From JALZVT01 sp039029135 (GTDB lineage Bacteria > Pseudomonadota > Gammaproteobacteria > Pseudomonadales > Azotimanducaceae), in the NCBI GenBank assembly GCA_039029135.1, contig JBCCGT010000013.1, forward strand, positions 76,405-140,404: a DNA stretch of 64,000 bases, read 5' to 3'. The notes under the pieces are model-generated. The model was not told where the DNA came from, made no database searches, and saw only the letters and a program-made list of their open reading frames with translations. Of this stretch, positions 17,102 through 25,098 are shown piece by piece (position 1 is the stretch's first letter; the number at the start of each line of letters is the position of its first letter). The translations under genes and the position numbers were made by a program.

Positions 17102-17908
17102 ATGGACCCTGAAGCGCGAGTGGCGAACCACTACGACCGTGATCCCGATCGAGAGTTGCGACGATTCGAACGGCATCCTTTTGAGTTTCCCGTCACGCTG
17201 CACCACATCAAGCGCTATCTGAAACCCAACTCGACACTGCTCGATGTCGGTTGCGGACCCGGGACCTACGCGACGGCACTAGCGACGCTTGGCCACGAGG
17301 TTCAGCTTGTTGACGTCTCGGCGCGCCTGCTCGAACTGGCAAAGCAGCAGGCGGTCGAAGCGGGCGTCAGCTTCCAGAAAATTCACCACGGATCGGCGAC
17401 CGACCTCACGACTTTTGCTAGCGGCAGCCAGGACGCAGTCCTGTGTCTTGGCCCGATGTATCACCTGGTCGAGCACGAAGACCGAGATCGGGCGATTACT
17501 GAGTGTCTGCGAACACTCAAGCCGGGCGGACTCTTGTTCATCGCATTCATTTCCGTGTATGCCGGCCTTTTCGACATGATTAGGAACGAGCCTGCGCAGT
17601 TGGTTCGACGTTTCGAAGCGGTTTTAGGACGCATCACTGGCCCCAGCGTCGCCAGCATGGATGAACCCGGCTTTACCGATGCGTTCTTCGTCCAGCCTGA
17701 TGAGGTTAGGGATCTCATGTCCCACTACCACATCGAGCAGCTCGAACTGCTGGGCGTAGAAGGCTTGACGGCGCAAAGCGAGCGCCTGATCAGCACCATA
17801 GACGACAAGGTAACCGACGCCTGGATCCGCCTCGCCATTGAGTCGGCCCACACACCAGCGGCGCTGTATGGCTCGGATCATCTCCTTTTCATCGGCAGAA
17901 AACGCTGA
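17102..17908 (+). CDS. SAM-dependent class I methyltransferase
   Basis: A 268-residue cytoplasmic methyltransferase. Motif I is LLDVGCGPGTYATAL near residue 45, followed by an acidic residue after strand 2 (VQLVDVSARL) and the post-motif segment AVLCLGPMYHLVEHED; LKPGGLLFIAF is the typical strand-5 turn. The substrate is unknown. I place the start at the ATG at 17102 (MDPEARVANHYD), about 10 nt after AAGGA, since the longer reading to 16976 overlaps DUF899. It follows DUF899 in the same direction. The terminal region (HTPAALYGSDHLLFIGRK) resembles small-molecule methyltransferases. Confidence 0.85.
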   Translation: MDPEARVANHYDRDPDRELRRFERHPFEFPVTLHHIKRYLKPNSTLLDVGCGPGTYATALATLGHEVQLVDVSARLLELAKQQAVEAGVSFQKIHHGSATDLTTFASGSQDAVLCLGPMYHLVEHEDRDRAITECLRTLKPGGLLFIAFISVYAGLFDMIRNEPAQLVRRFEAVLGRITGPSVASMDEPGFTDAFFVQPDEVRDLMSHYHIEQLELLGVEGLTAQSERLISTIDDKVTDAWIRLAIESAHTPAALYGSDHLLFIGRKR

Positions 17909-18143
17909 GCGCTCGTTGCGCCCGGCAATCTGTCTGCGGGCGGCGTAAGGCTTCGCAATTGCGGGCCCCACCCTGACGCGCACAGTGCTTCCAGCGAGCC
18001 GTAGAGATTTTGGTCTACATTCGGGCTGTCACGAATCGACGGGCTAGCTCGCCTGTCCTTTTGGTAGTTTTTCTGCTGCTAGCTTTGCTGGAGCCAGTTC
18101 TGCAATCCTTCATATATCACACTAAGAAACGGTATCGACTCAT

Positions 18144-18452
18144 ATGATTGTTATTACCGGCACGATCGTACTGGAGAGTGATGAAGTCGCCGCCCAAGTG
18201 CGCGCCGCCCTGGTTGGGCGCGCACAGCGCAGCCGTCAGGACGATGGATGCATTGACTATCAGTTCAGCGCCGCGCTCGATAATCCGTTGGAGATCAGGC
18301 TTATCGAGATGTGGGAGAGCGATGAGAAACTACAAGCGCACCTCGCCGTACCAGATCCGGAGTTTACGGCGCTAATCGGTCGAGGGCAGTTTGACAGCGC
18401 TGTGGTTGAGGCACACGAGGTGAGCGCCTCTCGCGAGATGCTGCGCCGATAG
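18144..18452 (+). CDS. Antibiotic biosynthesis monooxygenase (ABM)-domain protein
   Basis: A 102-residue single ABM (dimeric alpha-beta barrel) domain: strand MIVITGTIVLES, helix RAALVGRAQRSRQDDGCIDYQFS, strand EIRLIEMWESDEKLQAHL. The DGCIDYQFS and WESDEKLQAH stretches are characteristic of the putative quinol monooxygenase (YgiN-like) branch. Such proteins act without cofactors on quinols or polyketide-like substrates; the substrate here is unknown. The gene stands alone in AT-richer flanks, with 235 nt upstream in which I saw only a plausible promoter region and no gene. Confidence 0.82.
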   Translation: MIVITGTIVLESDEVAAQVRAALVGRAQRSRQDDGCIDYQFSAALDNPLEIRLIEMWESDEKLQAHLAVPDPEFTALIGRGQFDSAVVEAHEVSASREMLRR

Positions 18453-18589
18453 ACTGATCCCAATGCTATGCCGGTCTGACGCGGCGTGTGCACCGGACGC
18501 GGCCTAAGCGGCGGACATCAACAACAAGAAAGAGAGCGCGGCGAATGTGCACCGCACTCCCCCGACCCCGACTCTAGTTGGGTTCGGGC

Positions 18590-18930
18590 CTATAAAGGAC
18601 CGCGCTCAAACGGACCGCGCACCTCATAGGTCCTGCCCACGTCATCCGAGGTCGTCTGGATGTTGAAGGACAGGCTCTGAATGCCAGGACCACGCGAGAA
18701 CGTCACGCCGGTGAATTCACCGTCGCCGACCAGATTTTGCGCGAAGTCAAACAGCTGACCGTTTCGGGTCAAGCCGCGCATAAAGTTGTGCGGCACAACG
18801 AAGCCTCTGTCCGGACGATTGATCGTGCCGTCTTCACACAGAAGCAGCGCCCCGGCCGGCGAGATCGTCAGGTTATCCGGCAGGTTCAGGGCCGGCTGAT
18901 TGCTAGGCCCGACGGGCACGCGGCTCCGGC
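18590..18930 (-). pseudogene. PhoX-like (DUF839) alkaline phosphatase, C-terminal remnant
   Basis: About 110 codons, read leftward to a TAG, match the end of PhoX/DUF839 proteins: NLPDNLTISPAGALLLCEDG, then FMRGLTRNGQLFDFAQNLV, EFTGVTFS and LSFNIQTT before the final strands. PhoX enzymes are usually 450-700 residues, so only the last fifth remains. Upstream of about 18,930 the frame continues open but no longer looks like PhoX, and the TauD gene occupies the opposite strand from 19,038. There is no start codon with a ribosome site. I read it as a deletion remnant rather than an expressed gene. Confidence 0.7.
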
Positions 18931-19037
18931 TGCGGCGCTGTCGAGTGTAGAGAGCTCGACGTAGTTGAAAACACCGGCGCGCACGTGCGCACATCGGGTG
19001 TAGTATCGGTGCCGAGTGCGTCAGAGGGGAACTGGCC

Positions 19038-20054
19038 ATGTCCGACCGCGTGAACACTGAGGGCCCAATCCGCATCGAACCCGTGCCGAACAAGTGCTTC
19101 GGCGCCGTCGTCACGAACGTGCGGCTGGCGGAACTCGATGCGCCGACTTTCGCCACCATACACCGCGCCTTTCTGGAGTACGGTTTTCTGGTCTTTCCGG
19201 GCCAGTTCCTGACGGACGCAGAGAACATCGCCTTCGGCGAGCGCTTCGGTCGGCTCGAGTTCGGCGCGCTGCCCATCGCGAATCGCGACAAGGCAGAGGA
19301 CGGCAGCTACGGTGAGGTGCTCAGCCTGCAGACGCGGCGCATGCGCACGAACGTCGGCAACGAGGCCTGGCACACGGACTCCACCTATTGGCCGATCTCC
19401 AGCAAGTGCGCGATGCTGTCGGCCGTGGAGGTGCCGCGCGCGGGCGGCGAGACCGAGCTGGCCGACATGCGCGCGGGGTATGACGCGCTGGACGCCGAGC
19501 TGCGCGAGCGCATCAAGAATCTCGCGGCCTACCACTCGACCGAATTTTCACAGGCCAACGACGTCGGCGACTTTCCCCGCCGCGATCCGGACAGCATCTA
19601 CCACGGCGAGGCCTATCTGCGGCCGCTCGTGAAGACGCATCCCGAAACCGGGCGCAAGAATCTGTTTATCGGTCGTCACGCGTTCGGCATACCGGGTCTC
19701 GCGCGTGACGACAGCCGCGCGCTGCTGCGCTCGCTGCTCGACTTCGTCGTGTCGGAACCGACGCGGGTGTACAGCCACCGCTGGACGGCCGGTGACACGA
19801 TGATCTGGGACAACCGCGCGCTGCTGCATCGCGCCTGCGCCTACGACTATCGCGAGCCGCGGGTGCTGACGGCGACGCGCATCGCGGGCGAGCCGGAATC
19901 AGAGCTTGCGTACTATCCCGACGACGAGCGCGCCGCTGCCGGACGCGCGGCGCTAGACGCCGAACTCGCCGTGCTGCGCGACGAAGTCGGGGGCAAGATG
20001 TTCGAGGATCTGGCGGCGCCCAGGCTGGACGCCGCGCCTTCGCTGCGCGGTTAG
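19038..20054 (+). CDS. TauD/TfdA-family Fe(II)/2-oxoglutarate dioxygenase
   Basis: A 338-residue non-haem iron oxygenase. The facial triad is visible: the H-x-D pair in NEAWHTDSTYWP and the distal His in WDNRALLHRACAYD, with the 2-oxoglutarate-binding Arg in YREPRVLTATRIAG. The family also contains ADLRAGY-like (ADMRAGYDAL) and GRHAFGIPG. Members hydroxylate taurine, alkylsulfates, aryloxyalkanoates and similar compounds, often to release a sulfonate or ether group; the substrate here cannot be chosen. Convergent with the LLM flavoenzyme, whose stop is 12 nt away. RBS-like AGAGGGGA precedes the ATG. Confidence 0.9.
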   Translation: MSDRVNTEGPIRIEPVPNKCFGAVVTNVRLAELDAPTFATIHRAFLEYGFLVFPGQFLTDAENIAFGERFGRLEFGALPIANRDKAEDGSYGEVLSLQTRRMRTNVGNEAWHTDSTYWPISSKCAMLSAVEVPRAGGETELADMRAGYDALDAELRERIKNLAAYHSTEFSQANDVGDFPRRDPDSIYHGEAYLRPLVKTHPETGRKNLFIGRHAFGIPGLARDDSRALLRSLLDFVVSEPTRVYSHRWTAGDTMIWDNRALLHRACAYDYREPRVLTATRIAGEPESELAYYPDDERAAAGRAALDAELAVLRDEVGGKMFEDLAAPRLDAAPSLRG

Positions 20055-20066
20055 GCGCCAGCGCCG

Positions 20067-21104
20067 CTAGAGCATCTCCTCCGCGACCACCTGCAGAGCT
20101 TCCGGCTGCTGAGAGCCGATCAGCATGCTGCCGACATGACCGCGGGCGCCGGCGGCCTTCCAGCGCTGCAGACGATCCCGGATGCGATCGCGCGGTCCCA
20201 CGAGGTGGCAGGCATCGATCAGCTCCGCCGGCACGGCGGCCATCGCCTCGTCTTTCTTACCGGCCAGAAACAAATCCTGAACCTTCAGCGCGGCTTCCTC
20301 GAAACCGAGCGCCTTCGCGTAGTTGTTGTAGAAGTTCTTGTCCCGCGCGCCCATGCCGCCGATATAGAGCGCCATGCTGCCGCGGATCGGCATCATGCAC
20401 TGTTCGACGTCGTCACCGACGACGCAGGTCACGAAGGGCGCGACGTCGAAGTCGACGAGACTCTTGTCGCCGGCCTTCGCAAAGCCCTCGTTGATGGGCT
20501 CTTCGAACACCGAGTATTTCTCGGGGTCCATCCACACTGGAAAGAAGCCGTCGGCAACCTCGGCGGCAGCGGCGACACCCCGGGGCGTGATCGTCGCGGC
20601 GTAGATGGGGATGTCCTCCTCGCAGTGCAGGATGCTCTTCAGCGGCTTGCCGAGTCCCGTCGCGCCCGCGCCGGTGTACGGTAGCTGGTACTCCTTGCCC
20701 TCGTAGGTCGCCGGCGCCTCGCGAGCGAAGATCTGCTTCATGACCTCGGTGTATTCCTTCAGCCGTGTCACGGGTCGGCCGTACGCGGTCCCGTGCCAGC
20801 CCTCGACGACCTGCGGTCCGGACGCGCCGAGGCCGACGATAAACCGCCCACCGGACAGCTCGGCCAGGCTCATCGCGGTCATGGCCGCCATCGCCGGGGT
20901 GCGCGCGGGCATCTGCATGATGGCCGTGCCGACCTTGATGCGGTCGGTCTGCGCGAGGATCCAAGCCGCCGGCGTCACCGCGTCCGATCCGTAGGCCTCC
21001 GACGTCCAGATCGAGTCGTAGCCAAGATTTTCGGCGTGCTTGATGGCGTCGATATTGATGTTGAACTTACGGCCGGAATAGCCGCTGATGAGGCCGAGTT
21101 TCAT
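20067..21104 (-). CDS. LLM-class flavin-dependent oxidoreductase (F420- or FMN-dependent)
   Basis: A 345-residue luciferase-like TIM-barrel protein. Typical segments are DAIKHAENLGYDSIWTSEAYG, IKVGTAIMQMPARTPAMAAM, LSGGRFIVGLGASGPQVVEG and ADGFFPVWMDPEK. Sequence style is that of the F420-dependent methylene-H4MPT reductase-like/LLM branch often found in gammaproteobacterial catabolic clusters, where FMN is an alternative cofactor. The start is ATG at 21104 after GGAGAGAACCTC; longer readings to 21461 are not supported. Substrate unknown. Convergent with TauD and divergent from the HSL-type hydrolase. Confidence 0.88.
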   Translation of the reverse strand: MKLGLISGYSGRKFNINIDAIKHAENLGYDSIWTSEAYGSDAVTPAAWILAQTDRIKVGTAIMQMPARTPAMAAMTAMSLAELSGGRFIVGLGASGPQVVEGWHGTAYGRPVTRLKEYTEVMKQIFAREAPATYEGKEYQLPYTGAGATGLGKPLKSILHCEEDIPIYAATITPRGVAAAAEVADGFFPVWMDPEKYSVFEEPINEGFAKAGDKSLVDFDVAPFVTCVVGDDVEQCMMPIRGSMALYIGGMGARDKNFYNNYAKALGFEEAALKVQDLFLAGKKDEAMAAVPAELIDACHLVGPRDRIRDRLQRWKAAGARGHVGSMLIGSQQPEALQVVAEEML

Positions 21105-21191
21105 GAGGTTCTCTCCGCGCTGACAACTAAACCAATCGACACTAACAGAGCACCGTTTGCCCGGCCAGACACACGCCGCTAACCTCCCGCC

Positions 21192-22157
21192 ATGTCCATA
21201 AGAATGCGAATCCTGAACCGGATCCTGCGCCTGACGGTGCGGCGTCGTCTCGAGCGTGGCGAGTTCAGCGAGGCCATGATTCGTGCCAGCCGCGCACGCC
21301 TCAATCGGATGGGCGCGCGCCTGGCGCGACGCAAGGCAGGCCAGGTCGAGTACCTGGAGCGAGCGCTCGGCGGCGTGCCGACGATCTGGACGCTGCCGAA
21401 GCTGGCCCGCGATCCGCTGACGCAAGAAGACAGTGAAACGCCGGTCGTCCTGTACTGCCACGGCGGCGGCTATCTCGTCGGCTCACCCGGGGCCTGGCGC
21501 GGCATCACGGCGAATCTCGCCGCGGCGAGCCACGCCGCGATCGCGGCCATCGACTACGCGCTGGCGCCCGAGCGCCCCTACCCGGCCGCGCACCAGGACG
21601 CGCTGGCCGCCTATCGGGCGCTGTTGGATGCCGGCGTTGAGCCGGCGCGCATCGCGATCGGCGGCGACTCGGCCGGCGGCAACCTGGCGCTCGCGACGCT
21701 GCACAACATCCGCGCGGCGCGGCTGCCCATGCCCAGCGGCGCCGTACTGCTGTCGCCCTGGCTTGATCTCACATCCGGATCGCCGTCGATCCAGACGCTG
21801 GCGGACCACGAGGCGATGCTGCCGCCGGGACGGCTGAGCGAGGCCGCCAGCCACTACGCGGGCGACGCCCCGCTCGCGAGCGCTGAGATCTCGCCGCTGT
21901 TCGGCGACCAGCACGGCCTGCCGCCGCTGACGCTGCACGTCGGCGCTCACGAGGTGCTGCGCGACGACTCGCGCCGCCTGCGCGAGCAGATCGACACGGC
22001 AGGCGGCGAGATCGACTATCACGAATGGCCCCACGCGCCGCACGTGTTCCCGGCCTTCGCCGACGTCATTCCCGAGGGCGCGGCGGCCATGCGACAGATC
22101 GGCGGCTGGCTGCAGACTCGGTTCGCCGCCGCAACCACGGATGAGGCAAGCGGATGA
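21192..22157 (+). CDS. Alpha/beta hydrolase, hormone-sensitive-lipase (HSL) type
   Basis: A 321-residue carboxylester hydrolase of bacterial family IV. The oxyanion-hole motif HGGGY is in YCHGGGYLVGSP, the nucleophile elbow is GDSAGGN (Ser in GDSAG), and the acid and base are likely Asp/Glu near HVGAHEVLRDDS and His in HAPHVFPAF. The N-terminus is basic and amphipathic (RILNRILRLTVRRRLERG), with no signal peptide. It would hydrolyse short- to medium-chain esters or lactones. Its stop overlaps the start of the next gene by 4 nt, so the two are co-translated. Divergent from the LLM gene. Confidence 0.9.
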   Translation: MSIRMRILNRILRLTVRRRLERGEFSEAMIRASRARLNRMGARLARRKAGQVEYLERALGGVPTIWTLPKLARDPLTQEDSETPVVLYCHGGGYLVGSPGAWRGITANLAAASHAAIAAIDYALAPERPYPAAHQDALAAYRALLDAGVEPARIAIGGDSAGGNLALATLHNIRAARLPMPSGAVLLSPWLDLTSGSPSIQTLADHEAMLPPGRLSEAASHYAGDAPLASAEISPLFGDQHGLPPLTLHVGAHEVLRDDSRRLREQIDTAGGEIDYHEWPHAPHVFPAFADVIPEGAAAMRQIGGWLQTRFAAATTDEASG

Positions 22158-23362
22158 GCGATTCGGACACGCCGGAGGGGCAGGACGCGATCCACGACGA
22201 ACGACCTCGCCACCTGTCACCGCTGTCGATCCAGGCCGCGGCGCTGTTACGCTCGATCGACGGGCTGACCACGATCTTCTGGATCACGATCGGCGGCACG
22301 ATTCTGTCGGTGCTGTTCGCGGGCCTGATGCAGCTCGAGGTCAATCTCGCCAACGACTACATCTACGTCGGGGAATATCAGGTGCCGAAGTCGATCCTGC
22401 CGCTCAGCGGCGCCGGCTTCGCCCTGTTCCTGTTCTGGCTGACCGGCAACCGCCTGCGCATGCTGCAGTACGTGCTCAGCCGCAGCGAATTTCCCGTGCG
22501 TGCGGTGCGCGACCTGTTTCGCCTGAATCCACCGCTGCTCAGCGTGTTCAGCAGCGACAACCAGCGACGCTGGAGTCTCGGCAACGGCGTCGCCGTGCTG
22601 CTGCTGCTGTGGGGCATCTACTTCGGCAACTCCGTCGCGATCGTGCTGCGGGCATCCGTAGAGGCCGGGGCGCTAAGCAGTCAGTTCGAGCCGCTCGCGC
22701 TCGCGTCATATGCGGCCGTGCTGTTGGCGACGGGTGCCTACGGCGTGTTCGCGATCACGCGTCCGCTGCGGCGCATCTTCAGCGAACTGCACGGGGAAGA
22801 GCTGGTGATCGGCTGGCCGCGCTACCTGTTCGCGCTCTTTATCTCCATCGTCGTTATCGGCGCCAACAACGCATCGCAAATCAGCACCGCAGAGCAGGAC
22901 AACGACCTGCTGGGGCCGGCCATGGCGACGGCGATCGACGGCGGCACGATCTATCTCAATGGCATCGAGGTGGTGCTGATCGGACTGCGCGCGCTCGGCG
23001 TGGATCAGGTGTGTCAGGACGCCAAGGGCGCCGACTATGCCTGCGGCCGCGCCGCGCGCCAGCATCTGCAGGAACTGGTGCAGTCACGCCGCGTAATCTG
23101 CGCACCGCTGCTCAACGCGGGACGCGGTCGCGTCGTCGCCACCTGCCGCGAACTGAACGCGACGGAGGCGCCGCCGGATTCCTACGTCGACTACTTCGAG
23201 GGTGAAGACCGCGAGAGCCTGTCAGATATGATGGTGAGCGAGGGTCTCGCCCTGGCGAGCGGACTGGCGACCCAGGCGCTGCGCGACAAACAGAACGCGG
23301 CGCAGGCGACTCGCAGGGGCATCTGGCAGGGCAGCTTCGATCCCAGCACGAATCCGCAGTAG
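22154..23362 (+). CDS. Multi-spanning membrane protein with C-terminal degenerate thermonuclease (SNase-like) domain
   Basis: A 402-residue protein. Residues about 40-60, 82-98, 150-172, 185-202 and 220-240 are hydrophobic helices. The last ~140 residues follow the staphylococcal-nuclease fold pattern of 'DxDTL..G..IRL.GIDAPE..Q.C...CG..A...L' proteins: AIDGGTIYLNGIEVVLIGLR, YACGRAARQHLQELV, GRGRVVATCRELN, SDMMVSEGLALASG and RRGIWQGSF. However, the Arg and Asp/Glu of the RLxGIDAPE segment are replaced (VVLIGLRALGVDQ) and the DRYGR Arg context is altered (GRGRV), so nuclease activity is doubtful. Start overlaps the hydrolase gene. Function unknown. Confidence 0.65.
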   Translation: MSDSDTPEGQDAIHDERPRHLSPLSIQAAALLRSIDGLTTIFWITIGGTILSVLFAGLMQLEVNLANDYIYVGEYQVPKSILPLSGAGFALFLFWLTGNRLRMLQYVLSRSEFPVRAVRDLFRLNPPLLSVFSSDNQRRWSLGNGVAVLLLLWGIYFGNSVAIVLRASVEAGALSSQFEPLALASYAAVLLATGAYGVFAITRPLRRIFSELHGEELVIGWPRYLFALFISIVVIGANNASQISTAEQDNDLLGPAMATAIDGGTIYLNGIEVVLIGLRALGVDQVCQDAKGADYACGRAARQHLQELVQSRRVICAPLLNAGRGRVVATCRELNATEAPPDSYVDYFEGEDRESLSDMMVSEGLALASGLATQALRDKQNAAQATRRGIWQGSFDPSTNPQ

Positions 23363-23378
23363 GCAGTAGCGAGCGCGG

Positions 23379-23639
23379 CTACGCAGCGCCCAGTTGCTGA
23401 TCCAGAAACGCAATGATGTCGCGCGATTCGTACATCCATTCGACGCGTCCGTCTTCGCGCTCGATGCGCAAACAGGGCACGGTCTGTCGGCCGCCGCCCG
23501 CGACCAGCTCCTCGCGGGCATCGGGCTCCATCAGAATATCGCGCATCGGCAGCTCGATGTCGCGAGACGCCATGAAGCGACGCACCATCGCGCAGAATGG
23601 ACAGCTGTCGTATTTGTAGAGAACGTAAGGGCTCGACAT
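23379..23639 (-). CDS. Glutaredoxin-family protein
   Basis: An 86-residue thioredoxin-fold protein with the CPFC redox motif close to the N-terminus (YKYDSCPFCAMVRR), a cis-Pro region TVPCLRI and a C-terminal SRDIIAFLDQ helix that would bind glutathione. This is the glutaredoxin/GST-N type, reducing disulfides or mixed glutathione disulfides in the cytoplasm. The start is the ATG at 23639; a longer reading to 23714 overlaps the upstream gene's control region. It is divergent from the DsbA-like gene, and both may share a 60-nt promoter region. Convergent with the SNase-like membrane protein. Confidence 0.85.
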   Translation of the reverse strand: MSSPYVLYKYDSCPFCAMVRRFMASRDIELPMRDILMEPDAREELVAGGGRQTVPCLRIEREDGRVEWMYESRDIIAFLDQQLGAA

Positions 23640-23699
23640 GGCCCGATTATACCCAAGCGCGGTACCATCGCGGCACAATCGCAGGCAGGACCTCGAGCT

Positions 23700-24440
23700 A
23701 TGGCGAAACGTCACGGCGGCGCCGGTAATCAGAACAAGAAAGTGAATCGCGCCCGCAATCTGATCGTCGGCGGCCTGGGGCTGCTGGTCATCGGCGTGGT
23801 GGCCTACGGCCTGCTATACAGCACGGGAACGATCGATCCGTCGCGCCTGGACGGTGCCCCGGTCGCAGGCACCCACTACGAGATCATCGATCCCCCGCTG
23901 CCGCGCTCGGGCCGCGGCAACATCACTGAGTTTTTCTCCTACGGCTGTATCCACTGCCGCAACATGGAGCCGCTGCTCGAGGACTTTACCGCCGAGCTGC
24001 CGGACAGCGTCGGCTTCGACCGCACCCCGGTGACCTTCGCCGCCCCCTGGATCGTGCTCGCGCAGACCTTTCACGCGCTCGACGCGATCGACGCGCTCGA
24101 GCCCAACCATCGCCGCATGTTCGCGGCGGTGCACGACGAGAGACGCGCCTTCGGCTCGGCCGAGGACGTGGCCGACTATCTGGCTCGTACGATCGACCGC
24201 GAACGGTTTCTGCAGGCATACAACTCCGCGGCCGTACGTCGGGCGCTGTCACGCGGCGACGCCAGCTCCAGAGCCGCGGGTGTGGCGTCGGTACCCACCC
24301 TGGTGGTGAACGGCCGTTATCGGATCAACCCGAGACTGCAGCGCGCCGACGCGCTCGCCGTAGCACGCGCCCTGGCCACCGACCCACCGGCAGACGGCGG
24401 CCCGACCGCGCAGCAAGACGTGCAGGCCGTAGAAGGCTGA
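23700..24440 (+). CDS. DsbA-like thiol:disulfide oxidoreductase, membrane-anchored
   Basis: A 246-residue protein. An N-terminal basic stretch is followed by one hydrophobic helix at residues about 22-41 (LIVGGLGLLVIGVVAYGLLY), which is likely an uncleaved anchor with the rest in the periplasm. The redox site is CIHC in FFSYGCIHCRNMEP, with the cis-Pro in VASVPTLVVNGRYRINP. The insertion helical domain lies between them. It resembles DsbA proteins that oxidise secreted cysteines, here tethered rather than soluble. The start is ATG at 23700; the longer reading to 23394 is not supported. Followed 15 nt later by the DUF4126 gene. Confidence 0.85.
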   Translation: MAKRHGGAGNQNKKVNRARNLIVGGLGLLVIGVVAYGLLYSTGTIDPSRLDGAPVAGTHYEIIDPPLPRSGRGNITEFFSYGCIHCRNMEPLLEDFTAELPDSVGFDRTPVTFAAPWIVLAQTFHALDAIDALEPNHRRMFAAVHDERRAFGSAEDVADYLARTIDRERFLQAYNSAAVRRALSRGDASSRAAGVASVPTLVVNGRYRINPRLQRADALAVARALATDPPADGGPTAQQDVQAVEG

Positions 24441-24455
24441 CGCCCGCGCCGCACG

Positions 24456-25097
24456 ATGAGTGAATACGACGCCCTGCTGTCGACGCTGGCGCTGACCACC
24501 GGCGTCGCTTGGGCCAGCGGCATTAATCTGTATGCGCTGGTGGGCATCCTCGGCATCGCCGGCGCGGCCGGCGCGATCGACATCCCCGACGGCATCTCCG
24601 TGGTGCAGGATCCGCTGGTCATCGGCGCTGCCTGCATCATGTACGTCATCGAGTTCTTTGCCGACAAGATACCGGGCGTCGACACCGCCTGGGACACCCT
24701 GCACAGCTTCATCAGGGTACCGGCAGGCGCGCTGCTCGCCGCGGGCGCGAGCGGCGACGTTGCCCCGGCCTGGACGGTGGCGGCCGGACTGCTGGGCGGC
24801 GGCATCGCGGCCGCGACTCACGCCGCGAAGGCAGGCACCCGCGTGGTCATCAACACATCGCCCGAGCCCTTTTCGAACTGGGCGGCGTCGGCGAGCGAAG
24901 ATGCGCTGGTGCTGGGCGGCGCCTGGCTCATGTGGCGCGAGCCCGGCTGGTTTCTGATTCTGCTGGTTGCGTTCTTCGCCCTACTGATCTGGCTGCTGCC
25001 GCGCATCATCGGCGCCGTCCGCGGCATCATCAAACGCATCGCGTATTGGCTGGGCATGGGGCCGGAACCCGCCGCCGCCAGACCGTCCGAGCGCTGA
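24456..25097 (+). CDS. DUF4126 integral membrane protein
   Basis: A 213-residue membrane protein of the DUF4126 family: glycine/alanine-rich helices at residues about 12-38, 45-70, 85-125 and 158-185. Typical signatures are SGINLYALVGILG, YVIEFFADKIPGVDTAWDTLHSFIR and TRVVINTSPEPFSNW. Function is unknown; the family is widespread in gammaproteobacteria. The stop lies directly before the GTG of the PBP1b gene, so the two genes are coupled, but no functional link is established. Confidence 0.8.
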   Translation: MSEYDALLSTLALTTGVAWASGINLYALVGILGIAGAAGAIDIPDGISVVQDPLVIGAACIMYVIEFFADKIPGVDTAWDTLHSFIRVPAGALLAAGASGDVAPAWTVAAGLLGGGIAAATHAAKAGTRVVINTSPEPFSNWAASASEDALVLGGAWLMWREPGWFLILLVAFFALLIWLLPRIIGAVRGIIKRIAYWLGMGPEPAAARPSER

Positions 25098-25098
25098 C

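Noticed and set aside
17909..18143. Possible integron attC site in the gap before the ABM gene
   Set aside because: The hairpin-like stretch lacks matched RYYYAAC/GTTRRRY cores, and no integrase gene is present.
19038..19700. Minus-strand ORFs running from TauD into the PhoX remnant
   Set aside because: Only the part left of about 18,930 has PhoX-like sequence; the part opposite TauD is shadow.
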